From Candidatus Rhodoferax mariagerensis (GTDB lineage: Bacteria; Pseudomonadota; Gammaproteobacteria; Burkholderiales; Burkholderiaceae_C), in NCBI GenBank assembly GCA_016719055.1, contig JADKAW010000025.1:1-64000 (forward strand): a stretch of DNA of 64,000 nucleotides, given 5' to 3'. Shown here in pieces: positions 43,780-52,403 of the stretch (positions are counted from its first letter, which is position 1; each line of letters begins with the position of its first letter). Made by a program: the position numbers and the translations under genes. Below the pieces are notes generated by a model that was not told where the DNA came from, did no database searches, and worked only from the letters and a program-made list of their open reading frames with translations.

Positions 43780-45176
43780 TCCGCTTGTTGGCTGGTTTAT
43801 TGGCCGGTACTGCCACTGAAACCTCCAGCCTCACCTCTTCCAGATCAGCCAACCCGGCGCGCTTGCGCAGGCCCAGGCGCAGGCGTTCCTGCTCTGCGGC
43901 ACCCAGCGCGCCGGGCAACTGCAATTGCACCAGCAATAGCGGCCGATCAACGGTGGTTGTTGGCGGCGCATCCAGCTTGGCCGCCAGCCCTGAAAACCGG
44001 TCGTCACGTTGACCTGCAGGGCCTGTGGAAACTGCGCCGGCCGTGGTAGATGTCTTTGAGCGGGGTGTGCCTCCACCGACTGGCGCAAGGCCTGCAGTTG
44101 CCCTTGCAGCGCCACAATGCGCTCCTCGCGCTCGGCAATGTCAGCACGGTTGGTTTGCAATAACTCGTTGATCAAGTCCCTTTTTACGATGTTCATGTCG
44201 GGCATGATCTGGCCCGACTGCACCAGCAGCAGCTTGACATCGGCTAGGCCAAACTGCGGCAGGCGTTGCTCGATGGCTTTGATGTCGGCCTCCGGCAGGC
44301 GGTCGCCGACCAGGTTGACGCAACTGCCGGTCCTTGAAATTGGGCTCTTGCGACACCACCAGCACATTAGGCTTACTACGCAGCACCTGCTGCACAAAGC
44401 GCGCGGCATTCGAGTCAAACCACTCCCGTTGCACCAGATTGATGGCCAGAAACACGCTTGGCACCAGCGTCGCCAGCACCACCAGCCCGATCACCGTGCG
44501 ATGCCTGATGCGCCTGGTCTTGATCCTGCGTCAACGGCACCGCATCACCCGCACCATTACGAGTGGCAATCGCAATGAACACGCAATTGATCGAATACAG
44601 GTAAAGCGCACCGCCAAAGTAGGCCATGTTGTCAATCGCCAGCCCATAGCCCGCGGTGCACAGAGGCGGCATCAGGGCAGTGGCGATGGCGACACCGGGA
44701 ATCAGGTTGGATTTGACCTGCCGGGTGGCCCCGATGACCCCGGCCAGCCCGCCAAACAGGGCAATCAGCACATCCCAGATCGAGGGCGTGGTGCGCGCCA
44801 GCAGTTCTGAATGGGCCTGCGTCAGCGGCGACACCATAAAATAGGCGGTGGAGGTCAGCAGGCTGATGACCGTAGCCAGGCCCAGGTTGAACAGCGATGA
44901 GCGCATCAGGGCAGAGTCGTTGATGCTGGCACCGTAACCCAGCGCCATGATCGGCCCCATCAGGGGCGAGATCAGCATGGCACCAATGATGACAGCGGTG
45001 GAATTGACGTTCAAGCCGATCGAGGCAATAAATATCGCAAAAATCAGCACCCACAGGTTGGTGCCACGAAACTCGACGCCACTGCGAAAGGTTGCATCGA
45101 TCTCGGCGTTGTCGGCCTGGTCATGCCTCAGGTCAAAACGCGCCAGCCAGCGGCGCCTCCAATAGTCCATCGTCAT
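43766..45176 (-). pseudogene. DUF389 membrane protein, multiply frameshifted
   Basis: The first 210 codons are intact and typical of DUF389 proteins: NLWVLIFAIFIASIGLNVNS, AVIIGAMLISPLMGPIMALG, LTSTAYFMVSPLTQAHSELL and ALMPPLCTAGYGLAIDN with several membrane segments. Near 44530 the frame shifts to LVVLATLVPSVFLAINLVQ. It shifts again near 44320 to NLVGDRLPEADIKAIEQRLP and LLLVQSGQIMPD, and near 44010 to a tail LDAPPTTTVDRPLLLVQLQL, ending at 43766. Three lesions in the C-terminal half leave only the membrane domain as a possible product. Error and decay cannot be told apart. Confidence 0.75.
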
Positions 45177-45179
45177 ACT

Positions 45180-45397
45180 TTATTTGCCCAGCAGTTGATT
45201 CAAGCCGTCGGCATCAAAATGCTCACCCAAGGTAGCATCAATGGGAACGCTGTCCAGCTTGAAGCAGCCTCTTCACGTTTCACATCGAGTTCAACCTTGA
45301 ATGATACGGCGCCGGTTTTCCGACCGCTATGACCCCGAAAGACGCTGTAGCAGTACCCCTCCGCTGCGCAGGCCCCTACCCGGCTTGTTTTAGTCAA
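45180..45397 (-). pseudogene. unidentified small ORF, frameshifted
   Basis: A minus-strand frame with a plausible protein start runs to VELDVKREEA, then continues after a one-base shift near 45270 as KLDSVPIDATLGEHFDADGLNQLLGK and a stop at 45180, three bases before the DUF389 start. I do not recognise the family. Short spacing to the DUF389 gene suggests the two once formed an operon. Confidence 0.35.
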
Positions 45398-45430
45398 AAC
45401 CCTTCAATCCCTGAATCCCCCACGCGCAGG

Positions 45431-45988
45431 CTAGTCGTGCACCGGCTCAAGTCGCCATGCCCCAGCCGGCAAGGTCTCGGCACCATTGCCAATCTGTGCC
45501 CGGGTCATGCAACCCGGGTTCATCAGTCCGATCCCACCCGCGGGTAGGGTGTAGATGATCACTGGCTGCTCAAACAGACGCGTCAAGCGCATCAGACGCT
45601 CATTGACCATCGTCGGACGCGGGGCAGAGTACCAGGCTGCAAGGGCGTCGCCACCTTCAAAAAAGAAGTCGATCCGCCCAGCCATGTGGGTTTCATTGGT
45701 TTCTGATGGCGGTGCCACTGTGTCAGCATCTAGCCGCGTCAAAGTGGAATCACCGGTCGACGGCAAAAATGCCGCCAAATCCTGGTCGGTTTCAATCTCG
45801 ATTCGGGTGATCGACGAGGGCGAAAATATCTCGGTGGCATGCTCTGAGCCAATGATCAAGGTGCGGTTGGCAAACAGTTGCGCCGAGCGTTGCAGGGTGG
45901 TGAGCAATTGCTCAATGGCCTGTAGGTCTTGCTGAACAAACTTGCGAACACGATTGGCCGTGGTGATGATCGTGACATTGACAGACAT
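45431..45988 (-). CDS. hypothetical protein
   Basis: 185 residues from ATG 45988 (MSVNVTIITTANRVRKF). No membrane segments or known motif. An N-terminal helical part (LQAIEQLLTTLQRSAQLFA) precedes a mixed region with RIDFFFEGGDALAAWYSAPR and a PAGGIGLMNPGCMTRAQIG end. Codon pattern looks coding. Family and function are not recognised. A repeat copy (46079-46130) lies upstream. Confidence 0.6.
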   Translation of the reverse strand: MSVNVTIITTANRVRKFVQQDLQAIEQLLTTLQRSAQLFANRTLIIGSEHATEIFSPSSITRIEIETDQDLAAFLPSTGDSTLTRLDADTVAPPSETNETHMAGRIDFFFEGGDALAAWYSAPRPTMVNERLMRLTRLFEQPVIIYTLPAGGIGLMNPGCMTRAQIGNGAETLPAGAWRLEPVHD

Positions 45989-46078
45989 GGAATACTCCGC
46001 GCATGGGTAACAAATGAACAATGATAGCCATAGTTACACACTGGCGCCGTAAGTGGATACAGATATCTCGCTGAAACG

Positions 46079-46130
46079 AAAATAATAGCTGCCTGCGCTT
46101 ATTGAATAAGGGCTACAAGGCTAAAAAGCC
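46079..46130. repeat. dispersed Comamonad repeat, copy 6
   Basis: AATAGCTGCCTGCGCTTATT followed by GAATAAGGGCTACAAGGC, a well-conserved copy between two hypothetical genes. Confidence 0.75.
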
Positions 46131-46164
46131 TCAAGCAGCCCAGACCGTCCTTCAACCGCTGACA

Positions 46165-46869
46165 TCAACGCGAATTGCGCTCCGGCATGGGCTGAAATGG
46201 GCGTACCGGGCGATTTGCGCCCGGAGGTGGACGAGTCCCGATGCCTCCTGACGGTGGACGCACGCCGGGGCCAACGACCGGTGGCCGATGCCCGCCGGGT
46301 GGTCGTGGCACCACGCCGACATGAGGTGGGCGCACGCCCGGAGCGATCACAGGTGGTCGCGGTGGCGGTGGTCGCCAAACCGGTGGCCGCGGCAAGGGTC
46401 GCCAGCCGGGCGGACGGGGCCGGTAATGCCAATTGTTCCAGTGTGGATGCCGGTTGTACCAGGGTCGGTCAACGTAGTGGTTGGCCCAATAGGCCCCCAC
46501 CAGGAACGCCAGCACTGGCAAACCAATCGCTGCGCCGTTCTGGGCCACATTGACTTCCCTGTTATCAAAGGTCGCAACCAGGTTTTCCGCGCTGATCCAG
46601 CCACGCCCCGCATCAGAGTGAACATCGCACCATTGATAGTCTTGCTCGCAGCCGATCACCTCAAGCAGGGTGCGCGGGTACAGCACGTGCACGATCGGAA
46701 AATCGATGTCCGGTCCAGCGCGCAGATACACCTCGGCATTGGTAAACGCCGGGTATGCCACCGCGTGCGTCGCGGCAACCATGGCGCTGACGACGAATAA
46801 ACCGCGGCAGGCTTTGCCAAGCCATTGATGGACCACGCGCGGCGTGGAGAAAAATTTTTGTTTTAACAT
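46165..46869 (-). CDS. SH3-domain protein with proline-rich tail, exported
   Basis: 234 residues from Met at 46869. A signal peptide (ending AVA-YP) is followed by a bacterial SH3 domain (AEVYLRAGPDIDFPIVHVLY, WCDVHSDAGRGWISAENLVA, about 40-105). One hydrophobic stretch (AAIGLPVLAFLVGAYWANHY) and a long Pro/Arg/Gly-rich tail (about 145-230, repeated RPP, VRPP) come next. SH3b domains often bind cell-wall peptides or metals; the tail could be surface-exposed. A similar gene type occurs widely in beta-proteobacteria without known role. Confidence 0.75.
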   Translation of the reverse strand: MLKQKFFSTPRVVHQWLGKACRGLFVVSAMVAATHAVAYPAFTNAEVYLRAGPDIDFPIVHVLYPRTLLEVIGCEQDYQWCDVHSDAGRGWISAENLVATFDNREVNVAQNGAAIGLPVLAFLVGAYWANHYVDRPWYNRHPHWNNWHYRPRPPGWRPLPRPPVWRPPPPRPPVIAPGVRPPHVGVVPRPPGGHRPPVVGPGVRPPSGGIGTRPPPGANRPVRPFQPMPERNSR

Positions 46870-46900
46870 GGTTTTGCACCTCATCGGCCATCCATTATGA

Positions 46901-47056
46901 CTACTCGAACCACTCTATCACGCAGTTCTTGTGTTGTCGCGCAACAACTACCCAAAATGGGCAATCGGTGCTGGCTGCGGGGGCAACCTGCGCAATAGAC
47001 GCGGCGCTTTGAACGTGTTGAATGACGGTATCTTTGAAATTTCTGGTTAATGCCAT
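46901..47056 (-). pseudogene. remnant of a small addiction-module type regulator
   Basis: From ATG 47056 the protein starts MALTRNFKDTVIQHVQ, which matches the usual start MALTR-FK-TV-ARVQ of short HTH antitoxin-like proteins. The rest of that family (a conserved FAQALLDEA block) is replaced by unrelated sequence, so the gene looks truncated after about 18 codons. No toxin partner is seen. Confidence 0.4.
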
Positions 47057-47239
47057 TTGTTGTCCCTGATGTTTGCTACCGGATTTGGCGGTTATTGTCA
47101 TTTTGCGCACTTTGCACTCAACCAACAATGCTCAGGCTTTGTCGATGTCCCGTTGGTGGCCGCGTTTGTTCGCATCGTCAACCCGTTAGCCGGGATTCAA
47201 TGCCGCTGCGCGCAACATGCCAGTTTTCGATGCGTGTTC

Positions 47240-47350
47240 TGCTGGTTATAGTGGCTCTGATTGCCGATGGGCTGGCAGCGTTGCTTGGCATGTTCATCTC
47301 CAACACCGCCACCGCACTGCTGATGGCACCGATTGCCATCGCGTCGGTGC
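47240..47350 (+). pseudogene. fragment of an SLC13/DASS-type anion transporter
   Basis: A short hydrophobic stretch with GMFISNTATALLMAPIAIA matches the S-N-T-A substrate motif of SLC13/DASS symporters and related TrkA-C transporters. Only about 35 residues resemble the family; both sides are unrelated. It has no start codon or ribosome site of its own. Confidence 0.45.
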
Positions 47351-47666
47351 TGCGCATCAGCCGATGCGGTCGAGGGTGCGCAAGGGCCGTTTGAATACCG
47401 CGCCATTCGTCAATGCGCATTTACCGTGTAGGGATGGCAGGAATAATGCTGGGTGCGCGGCGTTTATATGCCAAATTGGCCTGCAGCCCTCGTTCTATAT
47501 GTGCTGATAGCTCTTTTATTTGTAGCTGTATAGTTTTAACGATCGAATGGCGGTTGACCCGCCTGAGCGAGACGTGCGCAAACAACAATTCCGATCCACG
47601 AACTCAAAACTCCTGCAATGTGTAGGATCAGGGCTGTATTTGCATTTCGCTGGCCATAACACCATT

Positions 47667-48085
47667 GCCGCCGATTGGCGCGTCGAATCAGCACACATCA
47701 TCACAACTGTGGCGCGGTGTGCGCGCGACTTGGGCGGGGCCAAAGAACTGGCGCAAGACGCCCTGGCGGCTGCGCTGGAACACTGGCCCAAAGACGGCGT
47801 GCCAAACAGCCTCGGTGCCTGGCTGATGACCACCGCGATCAACCGTGCGCTGGACTGGCTGCGCCACCGCCAGAGGGCCGACGCGCGACATGGCGACATT
47901 GCCAGCGACCACGAAGCGATGCAGACCCATGTGGTGCCCGACTTCACCGATGCACCGGGCACCGCCCACAACCATGCCGCCATTGGCGAAGACCTGTTGC
48001 GCCTGATCTTCACCGCCTGCCACCCGGTGCTGGCTCGCGACGCGCGGGTGGCGCTCACGCTCAAGCTGTTCTGTGGCCTGCATTT
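47667..48085 (+). pseudogene. 3'-truncated ECF sigma factor (SigJ/DUF6596 type)
   Basis: The frame reads WRVESAHIITTVARCARDLG, AKELAQDALAAALEHWPKDG and NSLGAWLMTTAINRALDWLR (region 2 of sigma-70 type ECF factors). It continues to LLRLIFTACHPVLARDARVA and LTLKLFCGL. There the homology stops: the expected region 4 helix-turn-helix (TTAEIARAFLV-like) is missing, and unrelated sequence leads into the narX promoter area. It was probably truncated when narXL was joined here. Upstream codons (47547-47666) do not resemble the family. Confidence 0.7.
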
Positions 48086-48248
48086 GTCGTCACCCTGTTG
48101 GACTCATCTTTTGCGCGGGCCAAAGCCGTTGATCTGTTATTGTTGCGTGCAAAGAAGCTTTGGCTTGTCAGCGATACAGGAGACTTTCTTGCATCGAAAC
48201 ATCTTTGCGAAGGCGCTTGCCTGGGCATGCGTATAACCGGATCTAACG

Positions 48249-50186
48249 ATGAAAGCTACCAGACAATGGAGCCTGAGTGCCAAGCTGATGCTGGTCGGCG
48301 TTCCTTTTTTGTTGCTGGTACTGCTGGCGACAGCAGCCACCCTGTGGGTATCCTGGCAACTTGACGGGGGCGCGGCGGCTGTCAACGAAGCCGGGCGCAT
48401 GCGCATGCAGTCTTACCGCATGTCGCTGTCAATCGGCACCCAGGAAACCGACCCATTGGCCCAGCAGGTCAAAGAGTTTGACCAAAGTCTGACCACCCTG
48501 AAGGTCGGAGACCCCGAGCGACCGCTGTTTGTGCCATGGGACCCGGACACGCGAGCCCGTTTTGCTGTGATCGAGTCAGACTGGGCGCAGTACCAGACCC
48601 GCTGGATCACGACCAAACCCACAGGTTTTCAAACCCTGCGCGACAACACCATCACCTTTGCTGCCCACATTGATGCCTTTGTCGGGGGTATTGAGGCCCA
48701 CATTGCCCGTTGGACCGCCCTGCTGCACCTGTTGCAGATGAGCATGCTGGCGCTGGTGGTTGTCGCCGCAGCCATCTTGCTTTACACCGGTTATTTATTT
48801 GTGCTGGAGCCGGTGGGACAACTCAAGCAAGCCATTGAAAAAATTCAGACCGGCGACTTTGAAACCCGTGTGCTGCGCACCAGCAGCGACGAATTTGGCA
48901 CGCTGGCCGATGGCTTCAACGGCATGGCCGAGCATCTGCAGTCGATGTACAAAAACCTGGAAGCCAAGGTGGCCGAAAAAACTGCCGAACTGCAGGACAA
49001 AACCGAGCGCCTGGCCAGCCTGTACGAAGTGACGGCGCTGATAGCCAATGCCACCTCGCTGGAGACCCTGGCGCAGCAGTTTACCCAGCGTGTGGCGCGG
49101 GTGGCGCGGGCCGACGGTGTTGCCTTGCGCTGGTCCAGCCAGGGCAACTTGCGCCACCTGATGCTTGCGGCGCATGGCTTGCCGCGCTCGATGGTGGACG
49201 CCGAGCAATGCATTTACACCGGTGACTGCTTTTGTGGCAACAGTGCGCCAGCCAGCGGCCTCAAGGTGATTGCCATTCATGCCATGGGCCATGACAGCAA
49301 GGATTTGCCGCGCCAATGTGCCAAAGCAGGTTTTGACACACTCGTCACCATCCCGGTGCGCCTGCAGGAGCGTGTGATGGCCGAGGTCGACCTGTTTTTT
49401 CACGCGCGTGTCACCCCGTCCGAGGCCGAGATTTCACTGCTCGAAGTGCTCTGCACGCACCTGGCCAGTGGCATGGAAAACCTGCGGCTCAATGCACTTG
49501 AAAAAGAGGCGGCCGTGTCGCAGGAGCGCCACCTGCTGGCCCGTGAGCTACATGACTCGATCGCCCAGTCGCTGGCATTCTTGAAGATCCAGGTGCAACT
49601 GATGCGCGATGCCCTCAAAACCCGCCAACCTGACGCGGTGGCAAAAATTCTCGAAGAAATTGACCTGGGTGTGCGTGAGAGTTACAGCGACGTGCGCGAA
49701 TTGCTGCTGCACTTTCGCACCCGCACCAACACCGAAGACATCGAACCCGCGCTGGCCACCACGCTGCAAAAGTTTGAGCACCAAAGCGGCATCCCGACGC
49801 ATCTGAACATCCAGGGGCAAGGCATGCCCCTGTCACCCGACCTGCAGATTCAGGTTCTGCACATCGTGCAAGAGGCGCTGTCGAACGTGCGCAAACATGC
49901 GCGTGCCTCGCAGGTGTGGCTCGATGTACAACAGCAACCCACCTGGCGTTTTGAGGTGCGAGACGATGGTCTGGGTTTTGACCCCATGCATCACCCGACT
50001 GACGAAACCCATGTGGGTCTGCGCATCATGGCCGAGCGTGCCCAGCGCATTCATGCAGTGCTGGAGGTGATCTCGACCCCGGCGCAGGGTTGCTCGGTCA
50101 TTTTGAGTCTGCCCACTCCGGCGCACCCCATGCCATTGCCCAGCGCAGCGCCAGCCCCAACCGCAGCATTGCCCCAACCATCCTGA
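48249..50186 (+). CDS. narX: NarX nitrate/nitrite sensor histidine kinase
   Basis: 645 residues. A first membrane segment (about 15-40) is followed by a periplasmic sensor helix region beginning NEAGRMRMQSYRMSLSIGTQ, which resembles the P-box of NarX. The second membrane segment is about 155-180, then HAMP (IQTGDFETRVLRTSSDEFGT) and a central Cys-containing region. The HisKA_3/HATPase unit has RHLLARELHDSIAQSLAFLK with the phospho-accepting His435, then VRDDGLGFDP. It would phosphorylate NarL when nitrate is present. The Pro-rich tail is short. narL follows after nine bases. Confidence 0.93.
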   Translation: MKATRQWSLSAKLMLVGVPFLLLVLLATAATLWVSWQLDGGAAAVNEAGRMRMQSYRMSLSIGTQETDPLAQQVKEFDQSLTTLKVGDPERPLFVPWDPDTRARFAVIESDWAQYQTRWITTKPTGFQTLRDNTITFAAHIDAFVGGIEAHIARWTALLHLLQMSMLALVVVAAAILLYTGYLFVLEPVGQLKQAIEKIQTGDFETRVLRTSSDEFGTLADGFNGMAEHLQSMYKNLEAKVAEKTAELQDKTERLASLYEVTALIANATSLETLAQQFTQRVARVARADGVALRWSSQGNLRHLMLAAHGLPRSMVDAEQCIYTGDCFCGNSAPASGLKVIAIHAMGHDSKDLPRQCAKAGFDTLVTIPVRLQERVMAEVDLFFHARVTPSEAEISLLEVLCTHLASGMENLRLNALEKEAAVSQERHLLARELHDSIAQSLAFLKIQVQLMRDALKTRQPDAVAKILEEIDLGVRESYSDVRELLLHFRTRTNTEDIEPALATTLQKFEHQSGIPTHLNIQGQGMPLSPDLQIQVLHIVQEALSNVRKHARASQVWLDVQQQPTWRFEVRDDGLGFDPMHHPTDETHVGLRIMAERAQRIHAVLEVISTPAQGCSVILSLPTPAHPMPLPSAAPAPTAALPQPS

Positions 50187-50195
50187 GTCTGTTCC

Positions 50196-50909
50196 ATGCA
50201 AACCTCTGTCCCGCCCATCCGCATTTTGGTGGTTGATGACCACACCCTGTTTCGCCGCGGCCTCACGGCTCTGCTGGCGCGTGACGTGCAGTTGTCGGTG
50301 GTCGGTGATGCCGCCGATGCCGGCCAGGCGATTCGCCAGGCGCAAGAACTGCAGCCCGACCTGATCCTGCTCGACAACCACCTGCCTGGCGTCAATGGGG
50401 TGGATGCCCTGCCGGGTTTGCGCCAGGCAGCACCGGCGGCGTGTATTCTGATGCTGACGGTCAGCGAGGACGAGGACGACCTGGCCCGGGCGCTGCGCGG
50501 CGGTGCCAGTGGCTACCTGCTCAAAACCATTGAAGGTGATGACCTGACCGCAGCCATCCAGCGCGCCATGCAGGGCGACAGCGTCATTGCGCCGGAGATG
50601 ATGAGCAAACTGGTGGCGGCCTACCGGGGTGCCACCAAAGACGACGCACCAAACAGCTGCCAGACAACGGAAACACACCTCGCAAGCGAAGTGGCACAAG
50701 GCACTCAGGCGCTGCTGGCCAGCCTGTCGCCGCGCGAACTCGACATCTTGCGTGGTATTGCACGGGGTGACAGCAACAAGGAAATCGCGCGCGACCACGG
50801 CATTGCAGAAACCACCGTCAAGATCCACGTTCAGCACATCCTGCGCAAACTCGACGTCAGTTCGCGTGTGCACGCGGCCGTCATCGCCACGGAACAGGGT
50901 TTGCTCTAA
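50196..50909 (+). CDS. narL: NarL nitrate response regulator
   Basis: 237 residues. The receiver domain has acidic residues Asp14-Asp15 and the phospho-acceptor Asp60 in LILLDNHLPG. A linker (about 150-175) leads to the LuxR-type HTH: LSPRELDILRGIARGDSNKE and IAETTVKIHVQHILRKLDV. It should bind the TAGTTC-type boxes in front of narK1 and in the narG upstream region; that target match is inference. Confidence 0.93.
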   Translation: MQTSVPPIRILVVDDHTLFRRGLTALLARDVQLSVVGDAADAGQAIRQAQELQPDLILLDNHLPGVNGVDALPGLRQAAPAACILMLTVSEDEDDLARALRGGASGYLLKTIEGDDLTAAIQRAMQGDSVIAPEMMSKLVAAYRGATKDDAPNSCQTTETHLASEVAQGTQALLASLSPRELDILRGIARGDSNKEIARDHGIAETTVKIHVQHILRKLDVSSRVHAAVIATEQGLL

Positions 50910-50912
50910 AGA

Positions 50913-50976
50913 ATTTATATAAAAATGCCTTCCAGCCCTTATAGATTATGCGTAAGGCGCTATCAAATTTATATTA
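50913..50976. repeat. dispersed Comamonad repeat, copy 7
   Basis: AATGCCTTCCAGCCCTTATA followed by AAGGCGCTATCAAATTTA is the reverse orientation copy directly between narL and the narK1 promoter. Confidence 0.75.
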
Positions 50977-50998
50977 ATTCGACCCCCCATCAACAACA

Positions 50999-51100
50999 TA
51001 GTTCTTTGGAACTATGCCTGACCGCCCCGCCGTAGTTCCAATAACCCGGCCGACACGTCCTTCAGAAGGATAGCGCCCAGCGCACGCAAAACCTAAAGTC
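50999..51100 (+). promoter_or_regulatory. narK1 promoter with NarL-like 7-2-7 boxes
   Basis: TAGTTCT (50999), two bases, GGAACTA (51008) form a 7-2-7 inverted pair as known for NarL sites (TACYYMT type). A single TAGTTCC lies at 51033. TTCAGAAGGATAGCGCC at 51061 and ACCTAAAGT at 51091 complete a block that recurs upstream of narG with offsets 0, 34, 62 and 92. An AGGAG site precedes the narK1 ATG at 51127. Confidence 0.75.
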
Positions 51101-51126
51101 ATGTCACACAAATAGGAGTTCGTGAC

Positions 51127-52395
51127 ATGACCAAAAAAGGGCAAGCGCTCTCGGTGCTGATTGTCAGCACCTTCGCGTTTACAGTGTGTTTCATGGTTTG
51201 GATGATGTTTGCCGTGATCGGTATTCCGATCAAAAAGGCGCTTGACCTCAATTCAACCCAGTTCGGCCTGCTGATGGCCACCCCGGTGCTGACCGGCTCG
51301 CTGATCCGGGTGCCGCTGGGCATCTGGACCGACCGGTTTGGTGGCCGCATCGTGATGGCGCTGTTGATGGCCTCAACGGTACCCGCCATCTGGCTGATGT
51401 CCTACGCCACACAGTTTTGGCATTACCTGACCATCGGCCTGTTTGTCGGCCTGGCCGGTGGCTCGTTTTCGGTCGGAACACCCTATGTGGCGCGCTGGTT
51501 TCCGAAGCAGCAGCAGGGTTTTGCCATGGGCATTTACGGCGCTGGCAACTCGGGCGCAGCGGTCAACAAGTTTCTGGCCCCGGCGCTGGTGGTGGGCTTT
51601 GGCTGGACCATGGTGCCGCAGGTGTATGCGGCCATCATGCTGGGCACAGTGATTTTGTTCTGGTTTTTCAGTCACAGCGACCCCGGCCACCTGGTTCCCA
51701 GTCATGTGACGTTTCGGGACCAGCTCAAGTCGTTGAAAGACCCCAAGGTCATCAAATACTGCCAGTACTACAGCATCGTATTTGGTGGTTATGTGGCCCT
51801 GTCCCTGTGGATGGTGCAGTACTACGTGGGCGAATTTGGGCTGGACATCCGCACCGCTGCCTTGCTGGCGGCCTGCTTTTCCTTGCCCGGCGGCGTGTTG
51901 CGCGCAGTGGGTGGCTGGTTGTCAGACAAGTACGGCGCGCACGCCATGACCTGGTGGGTGCTGTGGGTGAGCTGGATCTGCCTGTTTTTGCTGAGCTATC
52001 CACAGACTGACTTCACCATCAGCACTGTGACCGGACCCAAAACCTTTCATATCGGCCTGAATGTCTATCTGTTCACGCTGCTGATGTTCACGCTGGGCAT
52101 CGCCTGGGCCTTTGGCAAGGCCAGCGTGTTCAAGTACATCAGCGACGACTACCCGCACAACATCGGCACCATCAGCGGCATTGTTGGCCTGGCCGGTGGC
52201 ATGGGTGGATTTCTGCTGCCCATCTTGTTTGGTGCGCTGATGGACCTGACCGGCATCCGCTCCAGCGCCTTCATGCTGATGTACGGCGTGGTCTGGGTGT
52301 CGCTGATCTGGATGTACTGGACCGAGGTGCGTGCCAAGGAATACATGGCGCACTCCAGCCCACCCGAGTTGCAAACCCAATTTTCTTCCAACTGA
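51127..52395 (+). CDS. narK: NarK1-type nitrate/nitrite transporter (MFS)
   Basis: 422 residues with 12 predicted membrane segments, major facilitator family, nitrate porter branch. The loop signature GIWTDRFGGRIVMALLMAS follows helix 2. GLAGGSFSVGTPYVARWFP and IYGAGNSGAAVNKFLAPAL are the nitrate-signature glycine-rich segments. GWLSDKYGAHAMTWW is the second MFS loop. NarK1 types import nitrate with protons. It is followed by a second, longer NarK after eight bases, a tandem pair also known from Paracoccus and Pseudomonas. Confidence 0.93.
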   Translation: MTKKGQALSVLIVSTFAFTVCFMVWMMFAVIGIPIKKALDLNSTQFGLLMATPVLTGSLIRVPLGIWTDRFGGRIVMALLMASTVPAIWLMSYATQFWHYLTIGLFVGLAGGSFSVGTPYVARWFPKQQQGFAMGIYGAGNSGAAVNKFLAPALVVGFGWTMVPQVYAAIMLGTVILFWFFSHSDPGHLVPSHVTFRDQLKSLKDPKVIKYCQYYSIVFGGYVALSLWMVQYYVGEFGLDIRTAALLAACFSLPGGVLRAVGGWLSDKYGAHAMTWWVLWVSWICLFLLSYPQTDFTISTVTGPKTFHIGLNVYLFTLLMFTLGIAWAFGKASVFKYISDDYPHNIGTISGIVGLAGGMGGFLLPILFGALMDLTGIRSSAFMLMYGVVWVSLIWMYWTEVRAKEYMAHSSPPELQTQFSSN

Positions 52396-52403
52396 GAGAC
52401 TCT

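Noticed and set aside
50977..51126. FNR/ANR box in front of narK1 or narG
   Set aside because: Fragments such as TTGACC and ATCAA occur but no TTGAT-N4-ATCAA-like pair is present in either promoter block.
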